Origin: a virus
Virus record (IMG/VR): IMGVR_UViG_3300042367_000066
Span: 1-64,000 of that record
Direction: 5' to 3' (one strand)
Length of the DNA stretch: 64,000 nt
Shown here one piece after another: positions 35,265-45,600 of the stretch (within the stretch, counting starts at the first letter, position 1; every line of letters starts with the position of its first letter). Under the pieces are notes generated by a model that worked only from the letters and a program-made list of their open reading frames with translations, did no database searches and was not told where the DNA came from. Both the position numbers and the translations under genes were made by a program.

Positions 35265-36206
35265 ATGATTGTATATATAAACTCGGCAAGTTTTTCAAAC
35301 GCAACGTCAGTGTTCCTAAACGAGTTGCTAACTATTATAGCTCCAGACGGGTTTTACTCAGATGGACTGTACTACAGACAACAAATAAATGGTAACTTAA
35401 TAGATCTGCTTCCTTGCGTTGGTATAGACACTGTATCTATAACCAATATAGCTGAAACCACAGCAACATTTAATGGTGACTTTGTAAACAACGGAGGTGA
35501 TGTCAACGCTATAAGAGGATTCGTCTATGGCACAAGTACTAACCCTACTACAGCAAATAGCGTTATAACAGACACTGTAAGGGGTCAGGGAGTGTACTCG
35601 TTAAATGTTACTGGACTAACATCTGGAGTTACCTACTACGTAAGGGCTTACGCTATAGTGTTTGGAGAGACTCTATATGGGGATCAGTTAACATTTACAA
35701 CCGTTATTATTGATCCTTGTGCTGCGTATACAATAGGTCAATTAGCATTAGGTGGTATCATTGCATATATTTTACAACCAGGTGATCCTGGATATAACGC
35801 AGGAGTTTGTCATGGGCTTGTTGCAACTGAAGCAGATTTTCCATTTCCTGCACCATGGGGATGTAGTGGAACATTACTTATAGGAGCAGATGGAACAGCA
35901 ATAGGAACAGGAGAGCAAAATACTGTTGATATTACATCAGGGTGTTTAACACCAGGTATTGCTGCAAAAGTATGTCTTGATTTAGTAGAAAATACTTACA
36001 ATGATTGGTATTTACCAAGTAAGGATGAATTAAATAAATTATACTTAAATAGAGTTGCAATTGGAGGTTTCTCTACTACAGTTTATTGGAGTTCTAGTGA
36101 AGTTAGTCTAGATTATGCATGGTCTAAAGATTTTACTAGTGGAGTAGATATAAATAGTATATTTAAAATGAATTCTATGCCTATTCGTCCTATAAGATCT
36201 TTTTAA
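35265..36206 (+). CDS. DUF1566-like lectin-fold receptor-binding protein (313 aa)
   Basis: The N-terminal 50 residues are unique. Residues 60-145 repeat the fibronectin-like module of the preceding protein (VTYYVRAYAIVFGETLYGDQ). From 150 on there is a DUF1566-type domain: IGQLALGGIIAYI, a segment with GTGEQNT, NDWYLPSKDELNKLY, VYWSSSEVSL and a final MPIRPIRSF. This domain is another C-type lectin-fold module. With the preceding gene it gives two tandem lectin-fold tips of different family, probably alternative or joint host-recognition devices. Confidence 0.8.
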   Translation: MIVYINSASFSNATSVFLNELLTIIAPDGFYSDGLYYRQQINGNLIDLLPCVGIDTVSITNIAETTATFNGDFVNNGGDVNAIRGFVYGTSTNPTTANSVITDTVRGQGVYSLNVTGLTSGVTYYVRAYAIVFGETLYGDQLTFTTVIIDPCAAYTIGQLALGGIIAYILQPGDPGYNAGVCHGLVATEADFPFPAPWGCSGTLLIGADGTAIGTGEQNTVDITSGCLTPGIAAKVCLDLVENTYNDWYLPSKDELNKLYLNRVAIGGFSTTVYWSSSEVSLDYAWSKDFTSGVDINSIFKMNSMPIRPIRSF

Positions 36207-36219
36207 TAATAATAACAAT

Positions 36220-36987
36220 ATGGCAAACACACTAGTATACAGCGAGGCTTCAAAGGGTTGGCCGTCATTCTTCTCTTACGAACCAGAGAAGATGATTGGG
36301 ATGAACAGCTACTTCTACACATTTAAGGGTGGCAATCTGTGGAGACACAACGTAAACGAGACAAGGAACAAATTCTATGACGCACCGCCACCATATATAT
36401 CAAAGGTAGCTGGGGTATTCAACGTGCAACCAAATGTTGTGAAGAACTTCAACACGTTTGTTACAAACAACGACACACCTTGGGACTGTACGTTCTACAC
36501 GGATCTTTCTAAGGGTACTGCCTCTAAATCTCAATTTACTGAGAAGGAGGGAGGATACTTTGCGTATATACGTGGGGCTTCAAATAGTAACGACCCTAAG
36601 CTGAGGTCTAACCACGGTATTGGTGTGCCAACATCTGTTGATACGTCTAATCCAACTGAAGTTGTTGTAACATTTGCAGGAGATATAGGGAGTATTATAA
36701 GCACAGGTAGTGACGTATACGCTGGAGAGATAGTATCTGATGCAGTGCCGTCAACACGGTTAATAGGACCTGTTATGTCAAGAACAAACAACTCTATAAC
36801 AATAGACTGCACGGTTTTTGGTGGAAGTCTTCCGCTTGTAACTGACATGGTGATATGCTCTAAGAACCTACAGGCTGAGTCTTATGGACTGAGGGGGTAC
36901 TTCATGCAGTTTGAGTTAGAGAATACCGCAACCAGTAGGGTACAGTTGTACAATGTGCAGTCAAGTATTTTCAAAAGTAATCCTTAA
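36220..36987 (+). CDS. Virion structural protein, tail region (255 aa)
   Basis: A soluble, aromatic, beta-rich protein starting MANTLVYSEASKGWPSFFSY with EPEKMIGMNSYFYTFKGGNL shortly after. The motif KGWPSFFSYxPExMIGMNSxFYTFxxGxLW is one I associate with conserved tail proteins of Bacteroidota phages. Placed between the lectin-fold genes and internal proteins, it is likely a tail component. Confidence 0.7.
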   Translation: MANTLVYSEASKGWPSFFSYEPEKMIGMNSYFYTFKGGNLWRHNVNETRNKFYDAPPPYISKVAGVFNVQPNVVKNFNTFVTNNDTPWDCTFYTDLSKGTASKSQFTEKEGGYFAYIRGASNSNDPKLRSNHGIGVPTSVDTSNPTEVVVTFAGDIGSIISTGSDVYAGEIVSDAVPSTRLIGPVMSRTNNSITIDCTVFGGSLPLVTDMVICSKNLQAESYGLRGYFMQFELENTATSRVQLYNVQSSIFKSNP

Positions 36988-36995
36988 AAATTCAC

Positions 36996-37003
36996 TACCT
37001 TTG
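36996..37003 (+). promoter_or_regulatory. Bacteroidota-type promoter, ATG-proximal
   Basis: TACCTTTG matches TAnnTTTG and lies four bases before the ATG at 37008, exactly the spacing of the 1737-1744 promoter. Transcripts starting at the usual distance would have essentially no leader. Confidence 0.55.
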
Positions 37004-37007
37004 CAGT

Positions 37008-37412
37008 ATGTATATACGAAAGTTAGAGCATAGCGACTACGACGAGATACTTACAAAGTGGTGGAAGGACTGGAGATGGTCGGCACCTCCAAGGGATTTT
37101 CTTCCAGAGGATGCAACAGGAGGTCTAATTATATACGACGAAGAGGTTCCAGTTTGCGCTGGATTTGTCTACATGACAAACTCTAAGGTTGGATGGGTTG
37201 AGTTCGTGGTTTCAAATATAGAGTACAAGGACAAGGAGAACAGGAAGTTGTACCTGTCAACTCTTGTTAACTCGCTAGGGAATATACTAAAGAACGTAGG
37301 GGCAAAGTACACGTACGTGTCTCTAAAGAACGAGAGTCTAATAAAAATATACGAGGAACTTGGGTACGTTAAGGGATCCAAGGGATGTTTTGAAATGATA
37401 AAACAATTATAG
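37008..37412 (+). CDS. GNAT-family acetyltransferase (134 aa)
   Basis: Layout of a small Gcn5-related N-acetyltransferase: start YIRKLEHSDYDEILTKWW, central strand VCAGFVYMTNSKVGWVEFVV, and C-terminal GAKYTYVSLKNESLIKIYEE with LGYVKGSKGCFEM. Small GNAT genes among virion genes are common in podophages, where they may modify virion or host proteins. The pyrophosphate-loop signature is weak, so substrate and activity are unknown. Confidence 0.75.
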   Translation: MYIRKLEHSDYDEILTKWWKDWRWSAPPRDFLPEDATGGLIIYDEEVPVCAGFVYMTNSKVGWVEFVVSNIEYKDKENRKLYLSTLVNSLGNILKNVGAKYTYVSLKNESLIKIYEELGYVKGSKGCFEMIKQL

Positions 37413-37413
37413 A

Positions 37414-38157
37414 ATGGCAGTAGTAACAGGATTAGCTATAGCAGCAGTAGGAACAGCAGCGTCAATAGGGATGAACCTATCGGCAGCGGCAAAGCAGTCA
37501 AAGGCTCAGTCTGCGGCAGAGCAGGCAGCTGGTGAGGCTGCAGCAAAGGCAGAGGCAGAGTACCAGAAGGAGTTTGCAGGTGGAGTACAGCTACCTATGG
37601 AGGCCTACCAGCAGGCTGGAAGAGAGAACACAGCACAGCAGATGCAGTCGTTACAGGCACTACAGGAGGCAGACACACGGTCACTTGCCGCTGGAGTTGG
37701 TAAGGTTCAGGCAGCAGCCACAGAGGCTCAGGCTGGAATAACAGATAAGATGAGGGAAGACCTGTTTTCATTAGAGTCTACTCAGATGAAGGAGAAGATG
37801 GCAAACAGGGACCAGATAGCTAGAATGAATGAGGAACGTGCTAAGGGAGCACAGATAGCTGCGGCAAATGCAGAGGCAGCTAAGATGAAAGCCTATGGAG
37901 GGATAGCGTCTAGCTTATCTGGATTAGGACAAACGGCATTACAGTCAGCTCCTTTGTATGGGACTTCAACTCCACCAACTGCTGGTTCTTTTTCTAGTAA
38001 TCCAGCAAATCAGTTACCAACTAGTTTAAGTGGGTTTACAAATAGTACGCCTAGTGCATTTAATCCACCTCAGGTACCAGGTCTTACATCTCCATCTGTT
38101 TTAGCTAGTGGGTATGACTTTAATAAGCCGTTATATACTTTTAATAACATAAAATAA
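37414..38157 (+). CDS. Internal virion protein candidate, alanine-rich (247 aa)
   Basis: An N-terminal hydrophobic glycine/alanine stretch (VVTGLAIAAVGTAASIGMNL) is followed by a long Ala/Gln/Glu helical region (residues 25-160) and a Pro/Ser-rich tail. This matches T7 gp14-like internal proteins that cross the outer membrane on ejection. It starts one base after the GNAT gene stop and precedes two more probable internal proteins. Confidence 0.7.
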   Translation: MAVVTGLAIAAVGTAASIGMNLSAAAKQSKAQSAAEQAAGEAAAKAEAEYQKEFAGGVQLPMEAYQQAGRENTAQQMQSLQALQEADTRSLAAGVGKVQAAATEAQAGITDKMREDLFSLESTQMKEKMANRDQIARMNEERAKGAQIAAANAEAAKMKAYGGIASSLSGLGQTALQSAPLYGTSTPPTAGSFSSNPANQLPTSLSGFTNSTPSAFNPPQVPGLTSPSVLASGYDFNKPLYTFNNIK

Positions 38158-39639
38158 ATGGAATACTACGGATATAAGGACAGAGGTGAGGCAGGTAACC
38201 CTATAGTTGACTGGGGTAAGATTGCAAGTGACCTTACACAGAATCTAACAAAGATTGAAGAGGGTAGGGAGGCAAAGCGTAAGGAGATCGATGAGGTAAC
38301 TCAGGGCTTTGTTGACGAGATAGGCAAGGTTGACTTTGGTCACAGCCAGTCTATGGGCACATTCATTCAAGACTCTGCCAACTCTACCAAGCAGTACACA
38401 CTACTACAACAGAAGTTACTCAAGCAGGGTAAGATAGATCCTAACCAGTACAAGATGAACCTTCAGAATCAGAAGGACTCCTGGAATTCATTCACCAATG
38501 TAACAAAGAACTGGAACTCTAACTACGACAGGTTTGTGGATATGCAGGCCAAGGGACTAGTTGGACAGCAGGCCGCTGACCAGATGGAGTTGCTAGGTAA
38601 CATGCAGAACTTCCAGAACAAGAAGTCATTCATTGATCCAGCTAGTGGTAACCTATACGTTGCTGAGTATGACAAGGAGGGTAAGATAGATACAACAAAG
38701 TTTCAGCCACAGAGCGCAACTGGTATGTTTAAGATTATGGGAGATATTCCTACAAAAGTAAATATTACAGCTGAGGTTGCTAAGAATAGTAAGATAGCAG
38801 AGTTCAAGAAGATGACTGCTGGAATGATGGTATCAGATCCAACAGCAAGACCAGAGTACACAAAAATGGCAGATCAGGTTGCTAACAGCGTACTGTCTTC
38901 AGACAGAGCTATTGGAAGCGTTCTTATGGACACTGTGGGTGGATATACGACAACATACCAGCCAGATCCTAGTAAGTATACAGACGAAGAGAAGACAGCC
39001 GCTAAGGCAGGAAAACTGATCGTATACAAGAGAGACGGAACTGGAAACTATAACCCAGCTGACTTTACACAAGCACAGATGGAAGAGGCTAGAAAGGCTG
39101 TTAAGGACAACCTAAGATCACAGCTTGGATACGAGGCAGAGCCTATTAAGACTACAAGTAGTGGACGTGGTGGATCTGATAAAGGACTTACAGAAGCACA
39201 AAGATTAGCTCAGGAGGCTAAGCAGCCTATATTTGGTGATCCAACTCCAGATAAAGGAATGAAAGGAAAGACTGTTGTAGACGTTAGAAACGCTGCAATA
39301 TCAATAGGAAAGAGTGGTGACGTTCAAAATATTACCGAGATAGGATACTCTCCAAAAAGGGGAGGTTTGTATTTATTGTATGATAAGTATACTGGAGTAA
39401 AGGATGAGTTTGATTTTGCTTCAGGTAAGAAAATGAATACAGTAGTTGTAAATGAAGGAGACGCTTCGTTTAGTTCTATATTAAAGCAACTAGGAGTTAA
39501 TAAAAGTGAGTTTCAATACTTAAAACAAGGTGCTAAAACTGCTTCAGGTACACAGTCTGATTTTAATTCAAAGTGGGCTAAATTAAAGAAAGGTCAATCA
39601 TTGGTAGGTCCTGATGGGAATACATACACAAAAAAATAA
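38158..39639 (+). CDS. Internal virion protein candidate (493 aa)
   Basis: A hydrophilic, mostly helical protein beginning MEYYGYKDRGEAGNPIVDWG with the helix IASDLTQNLTKIEEGREAK. The middle has conserved-looking GHSQSMGTFIQDSANSTKQY. No enzyme motif. Position between the gp14-like protein and the polyvalent giant suggests an ejected core component. Codon use shifts to AT-rich in the last 100 codons. Confidence 0.65.
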   Translation: MEYYGYKDRGEAGNPIVDWGKIASDLTQNLTKIEEGREAKRKEIDEVTQGFVDEIGKVDFGHSQSMGTFIQDSANSTKQYTLLQQKLLKQGKIDPNQYKMNLQNQKDSWNSFTNVTKNWNSNYDRFVDMQAKGLVGQQAADQMELLGNMQNFQNKKSFIDPASGNLYVAEYDKEGKIDTTKFQPQSATGMFKIMGDIPTKVNITAEVAKNSKIAEFKKMTAGMMVSDPTARPEYTKMADQVANSVLSSDRAIGSVLMDTVGGYTTTYQPDPSKYTDEEKTAAKAGKLIVYKRDGTGNYNPADFTQAQMEEARKAVKDNLRSQLGYEAEPIKTTSSGRGGSDKGLTEAQRLAQEAKQPIFGDPTPDKGMKGKTVVDVRNAAISIGKSGDVQNITEIGYSPKRGGLYLLYDKYTGVKDEFDFASGKKMNTVVVNEGDASFSSILKQLGVNKSEFQYLKQGAKTASGTQSDFNSKWAKLKKGQSLVGPDGNTYTKK

Positions 39640-39642
39640 TAA

Positions 39643-42600
39643 ATGGAAGAAAATAATTTCGTACCGCCATCTGACGCAGTTGTAACTAAGTCTAAAAAAA
39701 GTAACTTTGTTCCTCCAACAGACGCTATATTAAAAAAAAAAGTAGATTCAAAGCCTCGTTCTCAAGAGGAACTGTGGGGATCAGACTCACAACCTCAAGA
39801 TTTGTATACTTCTTTGGCTACAGGCGCACAGGAACCTCAACAGGAATCGGATGGTTTAGGTGGGCCGCCTAGTCCACCTGTAAAGAAGAAGCCTTCTGTA
39901 CTATTTCCAGAGACTCCAATGGGACGTCCTGCATCTTCTGTTATGTATGAAACTAAACAGCCTGTACTAGTTGAGTCAACTCCATTTGAGACAAAACCTA
40001 ATAAGTACTACAGAATGGTTTCTGACGAGAAGAAGGCGGTTGAGCAACAACTATCTGACCTTGAAGAAAGAAACACTAGACTAGGAAGAAGACCTGAGGA
40101 CCTAACTACAGAGGGTACGTACCAGGCACTACAAAAACAGAAGGCTCAACTTGACCAAGAGTTCGAGCCAGCTCAGACAGCTATTAAGCAAATACAAAGG
40201 CAGGCTGCAGAAACTAACCAACCATTTGAAAGAATTGTTTACGGAGCTACAGATGGAAAGTATTCGTACTTCACGACTGATATAATAAATCTAAATAAAG
40301 ACGTAGAGGATAAAATTATAGATAGATTTGATGACGCTCCAGAAGAGACTAAAAAAAAGTGGTACAAGGGAGCTCTTCCTGTTGAAGCCAAGGAGGCAAT
40401 AATAAATTCAGCAAAGAATGAAGTACTTACTGACAAGTACAATATATTAAAAAAAGATGCAGATAACTACATTAAGAACATAAAGGATAATCCAGCTATT
40501 CCACTTGAAGAAAAGTTAAAATTTCAGAAGGAGTTTAAAGATAGTAGTGATGCATTTAATTCTCAGATAGCTTTAGATTACTCTGGTAAATTATTAAAGA
40601 ATAACTTTAAGATAACAGACGCTAATAAGGGTATGGATGAGGCTATACTTAGCAAGTATAAAGGGTTTATACCAGATACAGTAGATGTATTATCTACTTT
40701 TGTAGAGGGTATGGGTCAGGTTGGTGCTAAGGTAGCAACTGGTATTCCTAGTCTAGCTTTAATTGGAGCTGAAAGATTTAATCAGTTAACTGGAATATCT
40801 AAACCAGATGACTACACAGCGATAGAGGCTACAGAAGACTGGATAAACGACACTACAAATCTTAACTTTCTTCCTAGCTCTCAGACAAAAAGAGGAAACA
40901 TTGTAGTTGATGGAGAATTTAATCCGAGTTATTATAGCATGACTAAAACTCTTGCAAAAACACTTCCGTTTACATTAAAGATAATGAGTGATGTAAAGAA
41001 GGGAAGAATAGACGGTACGCCTCAGTCAATGATATCTCAGTTAGTAAATCCAAAGTATAGTAAGGACTTTGCAGATAAGTTAAGGGTTGTTGAGACTGCG
41101 TACAAGGGCACTATTTCAGATAATTATAGAGAAGCTAAAGAGATGGGTATGGACGACTCTAAGTCATTCCTTTACGCCAATACTATGTCTTTGGCAGAGG
41201 GTGTTTCTGAGAATATTATGCCTGACTATAAGTACTTCGACTCTTTAACAGGATCAGCACTAAAGTCTGCGTTCAAGGGTAACTTAAAACAGGCAGTCAC
41301 AAAGCAGGCGGCAAAGAATGTAACAAAGGACTTTTTTAAGAATTTTGTTCTAGAGACTGGAGAAGAAGAGGTTATACTAGCAACTGAGGATGCCCTTAAG
41401 TACTCACTACTACTAAACCACAAGAACTCTGAGTTCTTTAACATGAGTAGACAGAAGGAGTTAGTAGCTACAACTGCACTATTATCTGGAGCCTTGGGTA
41501 CTGTTTCTACAAATCAAAAGTTTAAACAAAACAAGAAGGACTTATACAATAGCATCCATAGTAATATATACGATCTACAGGACGCTTTTCTTGATGAGAT
41601 AGACTCTCCTTTAAACGATCAGAAGGCTAAGGAGGCCCTTATAACTGCATACAAGTTTGCTAATGACGTTTCAGTTGCAGTGTCTAACGCTCCAGAGAAT
41701 GTAACCGCTGATCAGATAGACTTGCTAGTTCAAAAGAAGAACTTAGAGGAGAAGAAGAAGACCATAGATACAGCGTTCCATCCAGATATAAACGAGGAGA
41801 TTACCGCTATAGACACTAAGATTAGAGAGTTGGCTAAGATTCCAGTTGCAGTAGAGGAAGTAACTCCTGCTGAAGTTGTAGTAGAAGAACCTGCAGTAGA
41901 AGAAGTAAAACCTACTGAAATAAAACCATCAGGGCAGAAGGTAACAGACGTTATAAACAGACCTGCCACGCTTGAGTCACAGGCTGGTGTCAAGTTAGAG
42001 ACTCCTATCGAGGGGGACGTGTACCAGGAGGGTCAGAGGGTTATATTCGAGGACAAGAACAAGAAGGTATACGACCTTGGAAATATCGATGAGATATCTG
42101 ACAAGACCGTAGAGGAACTAGGAATTAAGCCACAGGAGGAGATGGTAAGCGTCACTCTAGAGGGTAAGGTTAAGGTAGGAGAGAACGAATGGAACATGCA
42201 GTCTGATTTACCTAACTATGGTATCGAGTACGACAAGGATGGGAATGTAAAAGCTATATCACTAAAAGATGACGCTGGAAAGACCGTCATGTACGAGGGA
42301 CAGGTTGCAGAGGACGCTGCGTATCAGGTTCTACTAAAGCAGACAGAGACACCAGAACAGAGACAAGCTATAAACGAAATATTAGAAAACGATGAAGAAC
42401 TCAATCGACAACTTAGAGAGGCTGAAGAAGCTACCCAAGCAGCAGCAGCTGAAGTTACTGAGCCAGGTGCTCCAAAAACTCAAGCAGAACAGTACTCCGA
42501 AGAGCTAGACAAGACCAAGGAGTCTGATCCAGAGGCCTACTGGTCCGTAAGTCCAGTGTCAGCTGCAGATGCTGCCAAGGGAACCATTATAGACACACCT

Positions 42601-45600
42601 GATGGTGCCGCTATAGTTAAGCCTGATGGTGACATCGCTGGCCTATTCAAGAAGGCCACATCAAAGGCCAAGGGTGTTGCACAGGACCTACTAAAGAGAG
42701 CTATAGCTGCTGGAGGTAAGAAGCTGGACAACTTTGACACGTACCTTACGCCACAGTACATTAAGGCTGGATTCAGAGTAGTATCTAGAACTCCGTTCAA
42801 TGAGGAGTACGCTCCTCCAGGATGGAACAAGGAACTACACGGAACACCAGATGTTGTTGCCATGGTCTACGACCCAGAGGGTAAGCTAGATATAGAGGAG
42901 AAGACGTTCGACGACTACGACGAGGCTATGGCTTACAGAGACTCTCTCCTTGAGCCTTCAGTTGAAACGGAGCTTGAGGGCCTAGCAAAACTATTTGATG
43001 AGAGTGACAAGGGCTTTAGAATGTCACAGGTTGACAAGGCCAAGGAGGCTCTAAAGGGAATCCTTCCTGGTGTCAAGTTTATTGTTCACGAGACTAACGA
43101 TGCTTATAAGAATGCTACAGGAGAGTCAGGTTCTGGTGGTATGTATATATACAGTGCAGGAGGAGACAAGGTAATCCATATAAACAAACAGAAGGCAAAC
43201 GGTAGGACTGTTGCTCACGAGGTGTTCCACGCTGTGATCCTAGACAAGATAAAGGGCGACAAGGCCGTTCAGGAGATAACCGCACGTATGGTTGACGCTG
43301 TCTACAAGACTGCAAGTCCAGAGTTAAGGGCTGAGCTGGACGCGTTCGCTGCAAGGTACTCAGACAAGACAATACGTGATGAGGAGAGACTGGCAGAACT
43401 TATCGGTATAATAGCTGACGGGTACCCAAAGATGTCTCCAGCTAACAAGAGTATAGTTAAGAGATGGTTAGACGCGTTGGCTAAGACATTTGGACTTAAG
43501 CCGTTCACAGACAACGAGGTTATAGATTTGCTCAACACACTAGCTGGAAAGATATCCACTGGTGAGGTTATTAGTGCGGAGGATGTTGCTATGTTTGATG
43601 AAGAAGGATCTGGTGGATTTGCTGGAGTATTTAAAATATCAAGACAACAAAAGGGAATTGAGGCTCCTAAAGCAAAAGATGATTCTAGAAGTTTTGTTAA
43701 GAATCTTGTTGAGGATGTAGATATTAGAGAATTCAATGGAGAGAAGTTTATTACTAATATGTATGACTATACAAATGCTGGAAAAACTGACTTAGGAAAT
43801 GGATTTGAAATAAATCTTTTTGGAGGCAAAGGATATGTTCCATATATGATGGAATTAAATAATAAAAAGATAGGTGATGTTTCTAATCTAGCTGCATTTA
43901 ACACTCAAGCTCAAGCAGAAACATTTATTAGAAACGCTGAAAAATCAGGCGCTAAATTATTTGCACCACACTCTGGAACAAAAGATCAGTCTTGGCAATT
44001 TCAACAACATACATTTGCAGAACTTGTTAATGTAGCTTTAGATAAGAATATACTTACAAATAAAGAATTGATAGATACGTTTAATAATTCAATAAAAGGT
44101 AGTAAGGCTCTTAAAGAAACTTTTTCTAAATTTTCAGATAGATATGGTAAAAAAATAAAAGATTTTAGTTCTTTTAAATCAGATCCTAAAAAAATAGTAG
44201 ATCTATTAGATATTAAAAATAATCTTTCTCCAGACTTAAGAAAGGCACTTAATAATAGCATAGCATCAAATAAGAAATTTCAAGAAGCTATAGGTATTAA
44301 AAATAAAGAACAGTTTTTTAATAAAATAATGGACCCTTTAAATAACGGTGTTACTGGTGGAGAAATTATGGGTGTAGTAAAATTTGATCCTAATACATTT
44401 GAAGTAGTTGAAACAAAACCAGATGCAATAGATCATCATCCATCTTTTGGATATACATTGTTAGCTAAGATAAATGGTATATATCAACCAACTGAGTTTT
44501 ATAAATCATATGATGTTACTGAGTCTTATACTAAATATAATACTAATGAAACAAAGGTATCTATAAAATCAGAAGACATTAAGTTTAATGAAAAAAATGT
44601 AACTAGTAGTGCAGGAGCAATTCCAAAAGTAGCTGAGTTTAAAATAAAACGCTCACAGGAAGTAACTAAAAAACTACAGCAGACTAATGACATTAACGAG
44701 ATTGTTAGAATAGCCAAGGAGGCCAAGTACTCTGACGCTGCTATATCCACATTCCTTAAGGCTAAGGGGTTCTCTGATGCAGAGATAACTAGTGCGCTTG
44801 CTACTGATAGACCATCTGTAAATAAGATATACGAGGACAGTAAGAAGGCTATAGATGACAAGAAAAAAAGAGTATCTATAAAGGACCTTACTCCGTTCCT
44901 CAGGAAGTCACTTCTTGACAGACAGGCTTACATAAAGAGAGTAATAAACAGGATAGATAACAAGTCTGCTAAGAAGACTTATGACTTACTTGTAACAAAG
45001 GCTGGGGCGTCTGCACTTGCATCTGAAAGATTTAAGCGTGCAGAGAAGAAGATATACGGAGGACTAAGCTCTGAAGATGTGAGCACACTTGACAAGATTA
45101 TATATGCCAAGAGGATGGTTGCAGTTAACGAGAGCAGAGCAAAGCTGGGTCTTGAACCATACAAGGGTATGGACGGGTACTCGATAGATGATGCCAATAG
45201 AGATCTTGCAGACTTTAAGAACTCACTAGGTGATAAGAAATTCAATGATCTGAGTAACAGAGCTACGGAATACTTTGATGTGTTTAAGTTAAACCTTAAG
45301 AAGTTGTACGAGTCTGGTAGGATCAGTGAGGAGACCTATGAGTCTCTAAAGGATACCGAGTACTCTCCAATAAAGACCATCAAGTACATCATAGGTGACA
45401 ACCTAAGCGTTGATGAGATAGACACCCAGGCAAAGTCCTTGGGTATATCTAGAAACGATATAATGAAGTTGTCTGATAACAATGAGAACGAAATAATATT
45501 GGACTCTAAGTGGCTTCTTGCTATGAGTATAAATAGCGTAGAGGGTAGAGCATTTGAGAACAACATGCTGAGAGAGTTTGACAAGGCCATAAAGGAAGCA

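Noticed and set aside
34380-36206. Complete diversity-generating retroelement
   Set aside because: Target-like lectin folds are present but no reverse transcriptase or template repeat occurs in the window.
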